Positions 1-12,241 of a DNA stretch of 64,000 nt are shown piece by piece (the first letter of the stretch is position 1; every line of letters begins with the position of its first letter). The DNA is taken from NCBI RefSeq assembly GCF_030052815.1, contig NC_079495.1, positions 110,696,584-110,760,583 of the forward strand, given 5' to 3'. The stretch comes from Hevea brasiliensis (lineage: Eukaryota > Streptophyta > Magnoliopsida > Malpighiales > Euphorbiaceae). The notes under the pieces were generated by a model. It was not told the origin of the DNA. It did no database searches and worked only from the letters and a program-made list of their open reading frames with translations. The position numbers were made by a program, and so were the translations under genes.

Positions 1-1158
1 AAACTGACTGCCTGCTATGCTGGAAGCACCCAAATACAACTGGCGAGGAACATTTGCAACAGAACCCTGTGACCCCATCTGTGGCTCACTGAACACGGGG
101 CATTCCCTAACAAAGTGACCTGGTTGGCCACACCTGAAGCATACTCCTGAACCCATCAAACAAGGTCCTGAATGTCCTCTTCCACACTGTGCACAAGGTG
201 CTAAGGAAGATCCTGAACTGCAGAATCGCTGCACTTCGAATCAGTAACCACTGCTGGATCCGTATTCAGGTCTGAACCCTCGAGGTTTGTGTCTAAAACC
301 ACTCTTCTTGTTCCTACTTTTTCCTCTGTAATTACTCTGGCCACCACTGTCTGGAGTACCCATTTGGGGAACACCGGTAGAACCCTCTGCTCTGTTTTTC
401 TTTGCTCTTCCGCTGTCATCTACAGCATAGCTAATCTCAATCTGTCTGGCTCGATCAACCACCACATCAAAAGACTGATCAGACATCATGGCGTGTTCGC
501 ATACCTTCTCACAAGCCCCTTTAGGAATCTTTTCACCTTCATAGTTTCGTAGCTACTTTGTAGGGGCATATCTGCTCAATTCTAGAAATTGCAGAGCATA
601 TTCATCTACTGGACACGCCATTCTGTCTTAAGGCCTCAAAGGCCCATGCTTCTGATCTCTGAAGCTTTCTGGCACAAACTGATTGATGAACAGTTCCACA
701 AACTGAGTCCACGGCAAACCCTCCATCCGAGGTAATATGTAGTCATTTATCCATTGTCTAGGCATAGGCCCCATGACATGCTGCATACACTCTATAAGTC
801 TTCTATCAGTCAACTGCAATTCTGTTCCTGCCTGTTTGCAGGAATCCAAAAACCAATATGCATCGTCTGACACATCATAAGTACCAGGCACCAACTTCTT
901 GAAATTGATGATCTGTTTGTAAGGTTTCCCTCTTGGTGCGGTGGACTGCTGCTGCTGTAGAGGGTAGACCATATACTGCGCCATCATATCGATGGTCCTC
1001 TGCAAACCAGCTAGAGTAGCTGCCATGGGGTCCATGGGACCCTGTGCCATGAAAGACTGATCCTGGACTATTGGCAATGCTTCTACTTGAGCGACTCTAG
1101 GCCTCCTACCCGCCTCCTCGGGCGGGCGCCTCATCTCGGCCGACACCTTGTCGAGCAC
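1..1158 (-). pseudogene. Ty3/gypsy gag, broken, continues beyond the window
   Basis: This is the capsid (gag) region of a Ty3/gypsy LTR retrotransposon, read leftwards from an ATG at 1158. The first 176 codons form the retrotransposon gag core (matrix/capsid helices with a conserved W-I-N-D-Y segment). A stop follows at 628-630, then at least one frameshift near 610-630, a stop in the lysine-rich stretch near 552, and another near 241. Beyond that, 100-141 encodes a CX2CX4HX4C zinc knuckle (CFRCGQPGHFVREC), preceded by a second, shorter Cys/His cluster. That arrangement is typical of chromovirus-type plant gypsy gag, probably the Tekay/Del lineage; the clade is inference because pol is outside the window. 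The primer-binding site and LTR lie just upstream on the same strand. With several lesions it is not functional. Confidence 0.9.
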
Positions 1159-1401
1159 ATCTAGTTCAGTGCGATGGCGGCTCTCACCTTCTACGCATTT
1201 TTCTGAAATTCAGCAGCATTAGCCCACAAAATTCAAAACAGCATGTTACACAGCTCTATAGACTCATATTTATACATAATTATATGAAGCAGAAACTAGA
1301 AGCAAAGATGACAATGCAAGACGAATGTGGACCCTATTTTTCAGCATGTGACTCCTAGTAGACTCTTCCCAACACTTTAGATAAACATTCCCTAAGAATC
1401 T
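1159..1401 (-). other. Untranslated leader of the gypsy element
   Basis: About 240 bp lie between the primer-binding site and the gag start codon. I see no reading frame or motif in it; its position makes it the 5' leader of the retrotransposon RNA. Confidence 0.6.
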
Positions 1402-1422
1402 GGAGCCTAAGCTCTGATACCA
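1402..1422 (-). other. Primer-binding site, tRNA-iMet type
   Basis: Read on the minus strand the sequence begins TGGTATCAGAGC, the complement of the plant initiator tRNA-Met 3' end and the usual primer site of plant gypsy elements. It starts four bases inside the LTR end, which reads CGTGACA on the minus strand. It fixes the orientation of the element and the inner LTR border at 1427. Confidence 0.92.
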
Positions 1423-3855
1423 CATTTGTCACGACCCAACCTATGGGCCGGACCGACACTAGGACCTGGGCAAGCCTAAAGCCCCCGAGGCCCGTAGTAA
1501 GCCTAACTATTCACTTAACCCAACTCTAAGGCCCATTTGGGCCCAATTTCAAGAAATCAACCGGACGGAGTCCGGCCATAAAGTGGACCTTTCAACGGGG
1601 AGTTTTTTACTCACCCGACCTGTAAGCAAAATATATCATCACTTGGGGAGCTCAGCTCACCCTCCACATACTCAAATCAACATAAAGATAAATGGGAGCT
1701 CAGCTCCCTCATCCAGTCCATCAAACATGCATATAATAATTTTACAGGTCCACATAATAATTATATTACAGACCCGAATCATTTAAATATTTCTAACACA
1801 TGCAGAAAATCTAGGAGTAAATAAAATTACACAAATATTGAATAACAACCTGCGAAGAAGAAAAGCAGGTTAACTACAATAAAATCCTCCTGTAGCCTGA
1901 AAAAAAATATTGAACAGGAGTGAGCGTTCGACTTAGAGAGTAAAATATCAATTTTAACCATAATCTCTATAACTATCTAGAACTAGTGCACCCTATAGAG
2001 TGAAATGCAGCATCAGCAATAAATTCACATCATAACATCAAAAAGGTAATTTGGAGCACTCACACACCCTGTAACATCAATCATAATATATGGGAGCTGA
2101 TCCCCTATACAGCTCTCTTAAATCCAACCTGGTGCTAGCGAAGAACTCAAGCCGGACTTTCGCTTAATATACCAAATCGGGGGTCCCAGCGAAGAACTCA
2201 AGCCGTGACTACCCCCCGAAGGATCGCGCTCCAGCGAAGATCTCAAGCCGTGACTACCAGTCCTATCCATAGTCCACACCACATCACATGCACGCCAACG
2301 CACGCACACTGCTCCAAATTACCACAGCAACATACATGACACTTTCACAGTTATGAATGCAACATAAATCATGCCTAAAGTTTATCTACATAGATATATG
2401 CATATAAGTGATGCATGGGCATGCTTGAACATATAATAATAGTGAAATTACAATTAAAATTAATATTTTACTCACAGACTTGATAACGGTCACTGTGGCG
2501 GCTGGGAGGAGGAAGAAGGCTGTCTCGGCTCACCTGACAATTACATTACAATTATTTAATACAAATGACTCAATACAATCAAGAAAAGACCAAATACGTC
2601 CTAAGTCGTGCCGAAAATCCGGTAGAGTCTCCGCTATACCTAGGACTTACCCAACCTGCAAAATGGCTCAAAATACACTTCTATATTCACAATCCATATA
2701 TCCACAACTCAATCACATCACACAGCCCCCTCCTGGGCCCATCAAATCAATCATTCATCACAATATGCAAAATTTCAATTTAGTCCTTATAATTGATCAT
2801 TTTTGCAAAAACTATCCAAACAAGCTCTAAAAATTCTAAAACTTTTCCCTGCGGTCCTTAGCAATATTACTAGGCTATTGCAAAAAGAATCATAATTTTC
2901 TGAGCTACCACAAATATTTTATGGATTTTTAATCCTATTTAAGCACTAGAAAATTACGAAAAAATAAGGTTCGGGTTTACCTTTGCCGATTCCGACTTCG
3001 GGAACACGCTCGGGACGTCTGACAATGGGGGGGTAGCCAAAACCTCGGTCCAATTCGGAGACTTTTCCGGTAACGGGTCTGTCTGGCTGGAAATTCACAG
3101 ACCCGGTCAACTGTTGAATTTCCGCGAATTGATGATACCTACACGAAACCCACAACACGGGGGTTAGTACATAAATTTTTTCAGAATTTTCTAAGCTCAT
3201 TTAATGCTCGGAAAAACACTGCGAAGTTCCGTGGGACCCACCTGTAACATCCCCGCTGTACGTGTTCTGTACGTTCAATTGCTCCAGTAGTCAAATAACA
3301 GTCTAGGCAAGTCAGTATGTCTGGAACTACACTTCGGTGATAGTGAACAGACATATAATGATGAAATAAATAAAAAGAAAATACAAGAAAAATCAAACAA
3401 AAATGAAAGAGAGAAAATGAAGCTAAGTTAAACGAGTCGGCACCGTAGCGATGGGTGACCGCACCGGGAAGGCCGTTACCGACCCCAGGACCGTGGGACA
3501 CCCTCTGAATTTAATTTTGAGACACAGATAAAGATTTATTGAAATGTAATTGACACTAGAAATATCAAAGAAAAATTAATAAATTAGTACAAAGAAAAAT
3601 GAAAAATCGAGAAACAGACAAAAATCGGTGTTATCGAAAAATCGAGAATGTAACCCGAAGTGGGGTATTTTGGTCAATTGACACCTAGAGTTGACTTTTG
3701 ACTTAAATTTCCATGAAAAATAAGTGGTATTATATTTTGAAAATTTAATGAAAAATGAAATTAAATATGAAATGCAATTAAAGGAAAAGTGGGGGATGAA
3801 TTTGCAAAGATTGAAACTTTGAATTATAATAATAATAAACCTAAGTTAGTGGGCA

Positions 3856-3862
3856 TATAAAA
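3856..3862 (+). promoter_or_regulatory. Probable TATA box of the nested LTR
   Basis: TATAAAA lies about 610 bp into the nested LTR and is followed about 40 bp later by a pyrimidine-rich stretch (CTTCATCTTCTCTCATTC), a usual plant start-site context. It would leave an R/U5 region of about 3.6 kb, unusually long. Confidence 0.5.
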
Positions 3863-5119
3863 CACATAAGATGACAAGGAACAATCCACTAACTCACTTC
3901 ATCTTCTCTCATTCTCTAAAATGCCGAAATGGAGCTCTCCCTTTCCTCCATGGATGAGTTCCATGCAAGCTCACCAAACTCATCATTTTCCACTTAAAAC
4001 TCAAGAGTCCCTTCATTAAAATTGGTCCTCACCTCATGGGAAAGCTATAGGCAGCAAAAAGAAAGGAAAATTTTGAAGTTTCACAAGCTTGGGAAGTTCT
4101 TGAATTAAGGTTAGTGCTTAATCTCCCCATTTCTTTCATTAGATCTTGTTTTGAGCTTTGGGTGAGTTGATTTGTGAAGAAATTGAGTAAATTAATGTAT
4201 ATTTGGTGAGCCCTTCATTTCGGCAGCCAAGACATTCATGGGATTTTGATGTGTTTAAATGATGTAGATGAGTTTAAAGATGATGTTTGATATGGGTATA
4301 TGTATGGGAAGTGATAGGACTTGAATTGATTGAAATTGAGAAATTTAAATTATGGTTTGAAACAATTATTGGAGATTTGTGTTGTTGCTTCATTTTTGGG
4401 CAGCCATGAACCTTTGTTGAGCTTGAGTTATTTTTACTTCTAATGAGTGGAAATGAAGGTTGATTAATTCAAATGAAAGTTGTAGTAAGTTTGTATTTAA
4501 GTATGTGCATGTAGTGTTTAAATTAATGGTGTGAAATGGAAGCTTGATGCCTTGAGCAAACTGCCATGTTTGGCAGCCCCTAATAGCATGAATTTGTGTG
4601 TGAACATGTGATTATTAATGGTATATGCTAATGTTAAATTGTGGGCAGCAAGTGTAAGTGACATTGAAGTATGAATATGTTGAAGTGTATGTGTAATATT
4701 GACATTGAAGTATGTTAAATTTTGGTGGAAGTGAATGTTGAACTTAATGATGAATTGTGTGCATTGAGCACTTGAACATTCTGCCCAGAATTGTTGCTGG
4801 AATTGTGTACAATAGATGTATCGAAGTGTTGTTGATTGAATATTGTAGTAATGAGGAGGAGAAGGAACATTAAATTGGGAGTGTATGAGCTTTGTGCAGG
4901 TTGTGTATTGAAGGCAGCACCTAAATGAGGCCATAAGTGCCAAACTATGAACCCAATTGGTATGAGGCCAATATGGAGTGAAACTAGACACCAAATAGGC
5001 CAACTTTCATGTAGAAAGGTTGCCAAAATTCTGCCTAGAAACTGACCTTAAAAAGTGACCAAATCCGGATTAGTGCATTTAAGGCCTGAAAACTGACCAT
5101 TTGGGCAGCAGTTAGTGTT

Positions 5120-5900
5120 TAGGCCATAACTCACTCAAAACAGGTCCAATTGACCTGAAATTTTGACCATGAATAGTTAAGGCCTATATCTACAAGTCTT
5201 ATGAAGACACCCAAGCCCAGAAATGACCATAATCAAGTCAAAAAGCTTGCACAAGTTCGGGTCCAAAAACTGGCCGAACCTAAAATGACCTAAAATGACC
5301 TAAAGTGACCAATTTTGATATATTTTGACCAGCAATAGTAAAATGACCATAACTTGGTCTACATAACTCAGAATGACCTGAAATTTTGCCCCGCGTTCCA
5401 TAAGACATAGACCTACAAGTTTGTAGTTTGGACCAAAACCCAAAAACTGAGGGAACTAGGCCGTCCGGCTAGGTCAAAATAGTACACCGAAATTCGGTAA
5501 ATTGCAATAAAATGCAATATACTTGGAAATGAAATTGGTAACATATACCAACATTAAAGGGCTATAAAATGTGACATATTGGTAACATTAGAATTGACTC
5601 GCGTAGAGTGCATCAAGGGTCAACATTATAGGTTGACTAATGAAATGAATTGAAGGGAATAGTACCAAGAGAAATAGGACTTTAAACTAGACAAATGTAG
5701 CACACAAAAATTGAGAAATTGACCAAATTTTGCACTAAAGGTGCAATCTGTCCAACTTTAGTAAATTGACCATATCTTGGCCTATACAACTCGGAATGAC
5801 CTGAAATTTTGCCCCGCGTGCAATAAGACATAGAGCTACAATTTTGCTTCTTTGACCAAAAGCTAAAAACCAAGGGAAATAGGACTTTATGCTAGATCAA
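5120..5900 (+). repeat. Degenerate direct repeats inside the nested LTR
   Basis: A block of about 115 bp containing GACCTGAAATTTTGCCCCGC is present at about 5346-5460 and again at about 5769-5888 (spacing about 423 bp). A weaker third copy (GACCTGAAATTTTGACCATG) lies at about 5153. The copies also share a following stretch with AAGACATAGA and CTACAA. They are old internal duplications of the LTR. Confidence 0.75.
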
Positions 5901-8176
5901 TCTAGCTCACTAAAATTGAAAATTGGTAATTACATAAAATGATGCTTGAAGTGATTTGGCAATGAATGCCAACTTGTAAAAATGGTAAATTGCACTATAT
6001 TGGCAGCATATTGAAATGCAAATTGTGACATGTTGATACTAGAATCAACTTATCCATGATGTATAAAAAGGTCAATATTTTCATTGACCAGTGAATTGTA
6101 TAATGACCAGTAAACCCTGAAAATAAAGAAATAAATATTTAATCTTGTAATATGCCCTAATTTGCCTAGTTGACTAGTTTGGATAGGTTGGCATGCCAAT
6201 AGGATTCTCGATACAATGCTCAGAAATGACTTTACGCCATACTGTGTTTTATGGCTTATTATGCCATACTATGATTTTAATAGCCTATGGCTATACAGTT
6301 TGTGTTATTATACTCGGCTTAATGCCTGATTGATTATATGTCTTTTTAGCCACACTGTTTGCACACCAGGAGATACTTTGTGACCGATAGTGTGACGGCC
6401 CGAGGTACTAGGTACCCAGTGCTAGTATATCCGTTTATCTAGTCTGGTCAGTGTATAGGCTATATGGGCAGTCATTTAAAACATTATTCAGCTCAAGAAG
6501 CTAAGTTAAGTTAAGTATAATGAAATTTTAGTACAATTAAATTAAGTATTGAATGAATGAGTAAAAGAAATTATCAAAAGAAACATAACAAAAATATAAA
6601 TTGCAGAATCGTAGAGACTTAAAATACAATACAGTTAGAATAAATTGTATACTGGATAGTATTACTGAAAAGTTATAAACTAAGTACTTCCAAAGAGGAA
6701 CAAACTAGTATATAAGATCGTTGATACTAGAAATACTATACCAAATTAAATTGATTCTTGAATATCTGAATTATGATTTATTTCTTTCTTTAATTGTATA
6801 TATTATTTCTTGTTATACTATTGCACCACTAAGCAGAAATGCTTAGCGCGATGGAATTGCTTCCTCGCGCAGGTACTGAAGGTAAAACCAGTAGACTGTC
6901 AATTGAGATTTTTAGAGTCCAGATCTGCAGAAGTGTCAGAAGAGTTCAAGATTGTCACCTCCTCAGCAATGCATGTAGATAGGGCTCATTTTATACATGT
7001 TATGTATATTGTTCATTCCTAGCACATTGTAAATTATTTGTATATCTTGTATAAAATAAACTCATGTAATTAACCTATGAATTATGAAAGCTACTCAAAG
7101 TAAGTATTTTAATATGTGAATTGAATTTGAGTTATAATGAGATTCTACTTGTGAATATTGAGATGTTGAAAATCTGATGAGATATCTGAGAAATCTAGAC
7201 ACTGTATTGAGATACATTATGTTCGAAAATTTTTGAGACTATTAAGTTTGAGAAATTGAGTATATATTGAAATTGTTTTTGGCAGGTTCAGAAGAACTGT
7301 TAGTCCAAATTACAGTCGACACGTTGCCGGATTATCGTTAAAATTTTTAAAATTTCCAAATTAGTTAGATTTTGATAAAAGTAAAAGTAGCCTAAACCTT
7401 AAATAAAGTTTTTGAACAAGTAAATTAAGAACTGTAATGAAATTAGATAAGATCAGGTGCTCCGGCACGCCGTGTAGCACGCCTTGCTCGGCTACACTGT
7501 AGTCGGGTGAGAGGTGTTACACCACCGAAAAACGGTGTCGGAAAATTTTGAAATTTATATCCCCACGAAGCTCTTGATGAGTGGAGCGCTCTGGTACTTT
7601 CGGTTTTCTCGTGGGGTTTACGGTTTGTGAGAAATCTAGCCCGAAAGTCAAAATGGGCTAAAACTTCCCGAGCAAAAATTGAACAAACCGCTCGATGAAT
7701 TTCGGTGTTCTTGGTGTCTATGGAAAGCTCTCGACGAGTAGATGAGTTTAGACACAAGACCCGGTCCGATTGGTGGCCGGATCGGCCGGATTTTGGAGCG
7801 CGCCGGATTTTGGTGAACTGTCACATGCGCCGCACGCCGCTCGAGCCGTTTCCAGCGTTCCAGCGGCGCCGCCATGGGGAGGGTGGGGCGCCGGCGAGGT
7901 GGGGAGGCAGGGGAGGTGGCGGCGCGACAAGGGGAGGAGGGAGGAGAGAGAAAAGAGAGAGAGAAGGGGAGGAGGTCGGACGCGCGCAGGGAAGGGAAGA
8001 AGAAAAAGAAAAGGCCGGTCCGATTCGGTCCGGTTCGATTCGGCCAGTTCGATTCAGAATACAAAATTTTGAATTTTTTACTCTGCCTCGGGACCAAAAA
8101 CGAGGTCCAAAAATTTCAAAAAAATTCGAGAAAACTCAGAAAAATTCTTAGACTCCAAATATATTTTTAGTTTTGC

Positions 8177-8182
8177 CACGTG
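8177..8182 (-). promoter_or_regulatory. G-box CACGTG in gypsy LTR U3
   Basis: The palindromic CACGTG lies about 165-170 bp from the 5' end of the LTR and is kept in all three copies of this family: 8177-8182, 19271-19276 and 40585-40590. G-boxes are bound by plant bZIP and bHLH factors, so it is a candidate LTR promoter element. Confidence 0.55.
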
Positions 8183-8555
8183 GTCTTTAAATTAATTTTT
8201 AAAAATCATCAAAGTTTATATTTTCGGAAAATCGAACCCAATTTTTAAAATCCAAAAAATCTCAAAAAAATTCCTAAAATTTAAATAAAATTAAAATACC
8301 AAAAATGCTCATAAAATAATAAAATTTAAAATTTTGGGGTGTTACATATATATTATTAATCGAGCTAATAAAAAATATTTAAAATTTTTAGTAACTCAAA
8401 TAAGAAAAATTTAAATTATCACCTTGGCAAATACCAAAAATTATATAAAGTTTTTTTTTTTTAAGTAAATCACAAATATCTCTTAACTTACTAAGTTAGT
8501 GGAGATTTTCTCTATTTACAATGACAAGAGATATAGAATTTCTTTTACTACTCGT

Positions 8556-11500
8556 TAGTGGTGGCCACGGTCCGGTTTGAAACTGGAATCGAACCGAAAT
8601 CGGACCTGTCAAACCCGGACCGAAACCGGTCAAAACCGAAACCGTTATTAAACCGAACCTAAATCGTTTCTCCATGGTTTTGTTCAGGTTCAAGATATTA
8701 TAAAACCGTTGAACCGTCGATTTGATTCGAATTAAAACCGTCGGTTTAACTCTAATCGAACCGACGGTTCGATTAAAACGCACAAGACATTACACATCTT
8801 TGCGAAGCAAAGATCGCAGCCTGACCGCCCACCCACCTACTGCATGCAATTTCAAAGACTCCATAGCAGCCTACCCCTGCAAATGTCTATTCAAATGTCA
8901 TTTCCTCTTTTTTTTTTTTTATAATCATTTATTAAATTTCAAAATCAATTATTTTTATTTTTTTAATCTCAAACGGTAAAAAAATTTACCGTTACAGTTT
9001 TTTTTTATTTTAATTGTAAAATTACCCTTTAGTCCTTAATAACAGTAAAAGAATAATTACTTTTTTGGGATAATTTTAGAAATAAAAAATTTATAAAAAC
9101 TCTATAAATACCTCAATTCATCCACACTACTCTTAAATTCTCTCTAATCTCTCAAATCTCTCAAATTTTCTACACAATTATTATCAAATCTTTCTTTAAT
9201 TCTCAATATTCTCTAAATTTTTACACTTTATTTTTGTTTACACTCATAAAAATTTCTTATATCCCATTATTTTATTCAATAACTCTATTATTATTTTTTT
9301 ATACTATCATTAAAATTTAATATTTTCTTTATTACTCTATTTTTTTACATACTCATAAAAATTTTCACTATCTCTAATTTTTAATTTTAAATTTTACACT
9401 ATTTTTTTTGTTTGCAAATTTCTAATTTTTTTTTGTTATCTTCTACACTTATTTTTTCAAATTTCTAGTACCTTCTATTTTTTGTTATCTCTATACTATT
9501 TTTTTTTTCAAATTTTATCAAAGTATCATACCTTTTTTTTTTTTTTTTGAGAAAATGGCAAGTAGTGGATTTGGAAGTTCATCAAGTAGCAAGGGGAAAA
9601 GTAAGGTTGGTGAATCAACATACCCAAATCCAAATGAGCTTATTGCAGTTGATTTAGACAACATAATGGAGCAAATTGGGGATGATGATAATGATGTTGA
9701 AGTTCAGGAGTTATTTCACCACACTCAAGAAAGCCAAAATCAACAAGCTGAGAAAGTTGAAGTAAAAAAAGCACTCACATTCGATATTTTCAAAGTCCAC
9801 TTTACAAAAAAATGAAGATTTGAAAATACATTTGATGTAATTTTTAATTACTGTGGCCAAGTCTACAAGTTCAAAATGGGAGGTGGATATGGCACATTCA
9901 ATAGGCATTTGGAGTAAAAGCATCCGATCAAAATTGGGTATGATAAGTCTGAAACTCAAATATCCGGGTACACAAATTCTAAATCTCAATCTTTATTTCA
10001 ATATTCTGATCAAAAAAATAAAGAAAAATTAGCAAAAATGATTTGTGTTGAGCATTTATCATTTAATTTTGGTGAAAAACTTGGTTTTATTAATTATTGT
10101 CAAAATGCTTTAAATTCTAATGCAAAACGTATTCCTAGAAATACTTTGAAACGAAATGTTTTTTTCTTTATTTAAAAAAGGAAAAAAAGAATTACAATAA
10201 ATTTTTTTGAATATGAGTGCACAAGTTTCTATTTATAGTGATATTTTGAGTGATCATTGGCAAATGCATTCATATATGGGCATAACATGTCATTGGATTA
10301 GTAATGATTGGATCATGCAAAAAAGAATAATTGCATTTCGTGTTTTTGATGAGAGACATACTGCTGATAATATTTATACGATGATTAAAAATATTTTAGA
10401 AGAATATAGATTAGTTTATAAAATTTTTTCAATTGGTTTTGATAATGCTGCTGCAAATTCTGCATCAATTAATGACCTTAAAAAAATTTGCCAACCCAAT
10501 TTTGAGGAAAAATTTTTTCATATTAGGTGTGCATGTCATGTATTAAATTTGTGTGTGCAAGATAGTTTAAGAACCCTTGATGAATTTATTTCTCCCATCA
10601 AAAAAGCAATTTCATTTTTATGGGGACATCATCAAATTATGAAAGAATTGGCTAAATTTTGTAAAATAAATAATAAAAGACCAAAAAGATTTTCAAGAGA
10701 TGTTTCCACTCATTGGAATTCAACATATGAATTACTAAATGAGTCATTTGGATATAGAGATTTATTGTACACATTTATTAGCAATAATGTGCCACAAGTT
10801 CAACTATATCCACAAAATTGGGACATTTGTACAAAACTTTTGGATATTTTAAAAGTTTTTAATGATGCTACATATACATTGAGTGGTGTTTATTATCCTA
10901 CATCTCATTTAGTTATGATTGAATGTCTTAATAGTATTGGTGCATTGCAAAACCATGAAAATGATGTTAATTTAAAAGATTGCATTTCTAACGTGAAAAA
11001 AAAATGGTTAAATTATTTTAAAAATATTCCTCCACTTTATCTTGTTGCTTGTGTTTTTGATCCTAGATGTAAATTAGATGGTTTAAATGATTATTTGTCT
11101 CTTTATTATTCATGTTTAAATCTTGATGATGAGATTGATTTTGATATTCATGCAATAATTGTTGAAATTAGAAAATTAATTTTTGATTTATATAGTGAAT
11201 TTTGTTCTTCTAGTCAACAATTAGTTTCTCAATCTTAGCCTTCTAGTCAAGTTCAGAATGAGCCAACCTCTAGAATAAGCATGGGTGATCGTGCCTTATT
11301 ACAAAGGCAAAAAAGGCCTAGAGGATCCCTTGGTAATAATTCTGAATTTGATATTTATTTAACCACTATTTTCGAATTTGGTGATAGTAGTGCAGGTAAA
11401 GAATTTCCAGTACTTGATTGGTGGCGTCGACATACAAATACGTTTCCAACCCTTGCACTAATTGCTAAATAAATTTTAGTAGCACCAGTCTCCACAGTTG

Positions 11501-12233
11501 CAGTTGAACAAGCTTTTAGTGCAGGTGATAGTATATTAGATGAGACACTATCTAATATGGTTCCTGAATCATTAGAAGCTCAAACATGTTTAGATGATTG
11601 GATTAAGGCAGCCTTAAGGCAACAAGAGATCACACATGAAGGAAATGAAGATTTATATGACATAGGAACCGATGGAACAACAACGGAATCGAACGGTTAT
11701 GGAAGTGATTAGGGTAAGGGGGTTATCTAACTCTAAATAGAAGTTAAGATAACTATGTGGGCTTTGATTCCTCTAAACCCCAAGAGGATACGTAGGCAAC
11801 TTAATTTCTACAAAATTAAGTTCAAGCCCTTCTTCCTTTTTTTTTTTTAACTAAAATTAATTTAATCTCTTTTCATTTCTATAATTTTTTTAAATTAACT
11901 CTACACATTTCTTATTAATTTTTATTACAAATACAAATAATATCATTTTCTTCTTTTTTTTTTGAAATATTTATTTTACCAAATTTTTTTCTCCCATTTT
12001 TCGATCAAACCGTTCTAAACCATCCCCCGAACCGCCCTAAACCACCTCTTGAACCGCTCCAAACCACTCAACTCTAAAACGCCTATTAAACCGGGGCTCG
12101 AACCTAAACCGGCGGTTCACGAACCACTCTTCAAACTGTCTCTTAGTGGTTCGGTTCAGGTTCAATATTTCTCTGAACTAAACCGGCAGTTCAAGAACCG
12201 TAACCGGCGGTTCTTGAACCGTGGCCACCCCTA
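8556..12233 (+). mobile_element. hAT DNA transposon, complete ends, dead transposase
   Basis: The left end TAGTGGTGGCCACGG (8556) and right end CCGTGGCCACCCCTA (12233) are inverted repeats with one mismatch. They are flanked by 8-bp duplications CTACTCGT (8548-8555) and CTGCTCGT (12234-12241), the size made by hAT transposases, with 7 of 8 bases matching. Both subterminal regions (about 8570-8780 and 12000-12225) are packed with AACCG/CGGTT motifs in both orientations, as expected of hAT transposase-binding repeats. The 3,678-bp interior carries the transposase relic described separately. The element lies 209 bp outside the gypsy LTR border. Confidence 0.95.
9555..11712 (+). pseudogene. hAT transposase (Ac/Tam3-like), broken
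   Basis: A transposase with the hAT domain order. The N-terminal part (from 9555) leads into a BED-type zinc finger whose cysteine-containing segment starts at 9852. The RNase H-like catalytic body is open at 10207-11238, with family motifs such as GFDNAAAN, CACHVLNLCVQD and THWNSTYELL, and with FDPRCKL further on. The C-terminal hAT dimerization domain runs to 11712 (D-W-W-R-R-H, then VAPVSTVAVEQAFS). Lesions: TGA at 9813, TAA at 9915, a frameshift near 10150-10200, TAG at 11236 and TAA at 11470. The last two are simple in-frame stops, since the frame on both sides is the same. It cannot make an active protein but was probably autonomous once. Confidence 0.93.
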
Positions 12234-12241
12234 CTGCTCGT

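Larger units (their letters stand above)
3243..7521 (+). mobile_element. Nested LTR-bounded insertion, probably a 4.28-kb solo LTR
   Basis: The insertion begins TGTAACATCCCC and ends GGTGTTACA, and is flanked by a 5-bp duplication CCACC (3238-3242 and 7522-7526). The uninterrupted LTR at 18640-18650 shows the empty sequence with a single CCACC. No primer-binding site, polypurine tract, or gag/pol coding is visible inside, so it behaves as one very long LTR. A plus-strand TATA box (3856-3862) and a motif typical of plant gypsy LTRs around 6830-6880 (GCGCGATGG followed by CGCGCAGGTACTGAAGG) support a + orientation. It is unrelated by eye to the host LTR. A non-autonomous element whose two LTRs I failed to separate is the alternative. 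Confidence 0.85.
1427..8346 (-). mobile_element. 5' LTR of gypsy element, split by a nested insertion
   Basis: On the minus strand this LTR runs from TGTAACACCCC (8346) to CGTGACA (1427). Removing the nested element (3243-7521) and one copy of its 5-bp target duplication leaves about 2,636 bp. That nearly equals the two other copies of the family in this window (2,603 and 2,618 bp), and the three align along their length. Several open frames inside it (for example around 7648-8151) are shadows of purine/pyrimidine-rich LTR DNA and are not genes. Three imperfect copies of a roughly 50-bp unit containing the core CTCAAGCCG occur at about 2138-2260. The matching 3' LTR lies left of the window. 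Confidence 0.93.

Noticed and set aside
3181..3501. Minus-strand ORF of 106 codons
   Set aside because: It crosses the border of the nested LTR at 3243, so it joins two unrelated elements.
4518..5026. Minus-strand ORFs of 161 and 103 codons
   Set aside because: Inside the nested LTR on its antisense strand, low complexity, no family similarity that I can see.
7648..8151. Overlapping long ORFs on both strands (up to 149 codons)
   Set aside because: They lie inside the gypsy LTR in a purine/pyrimidine-rich tract with repeated CCGATTCGG words. The same ORFs recur in the other LTR copies (18833-19264, 40723-40930), so they are shadows of LTR sequence.
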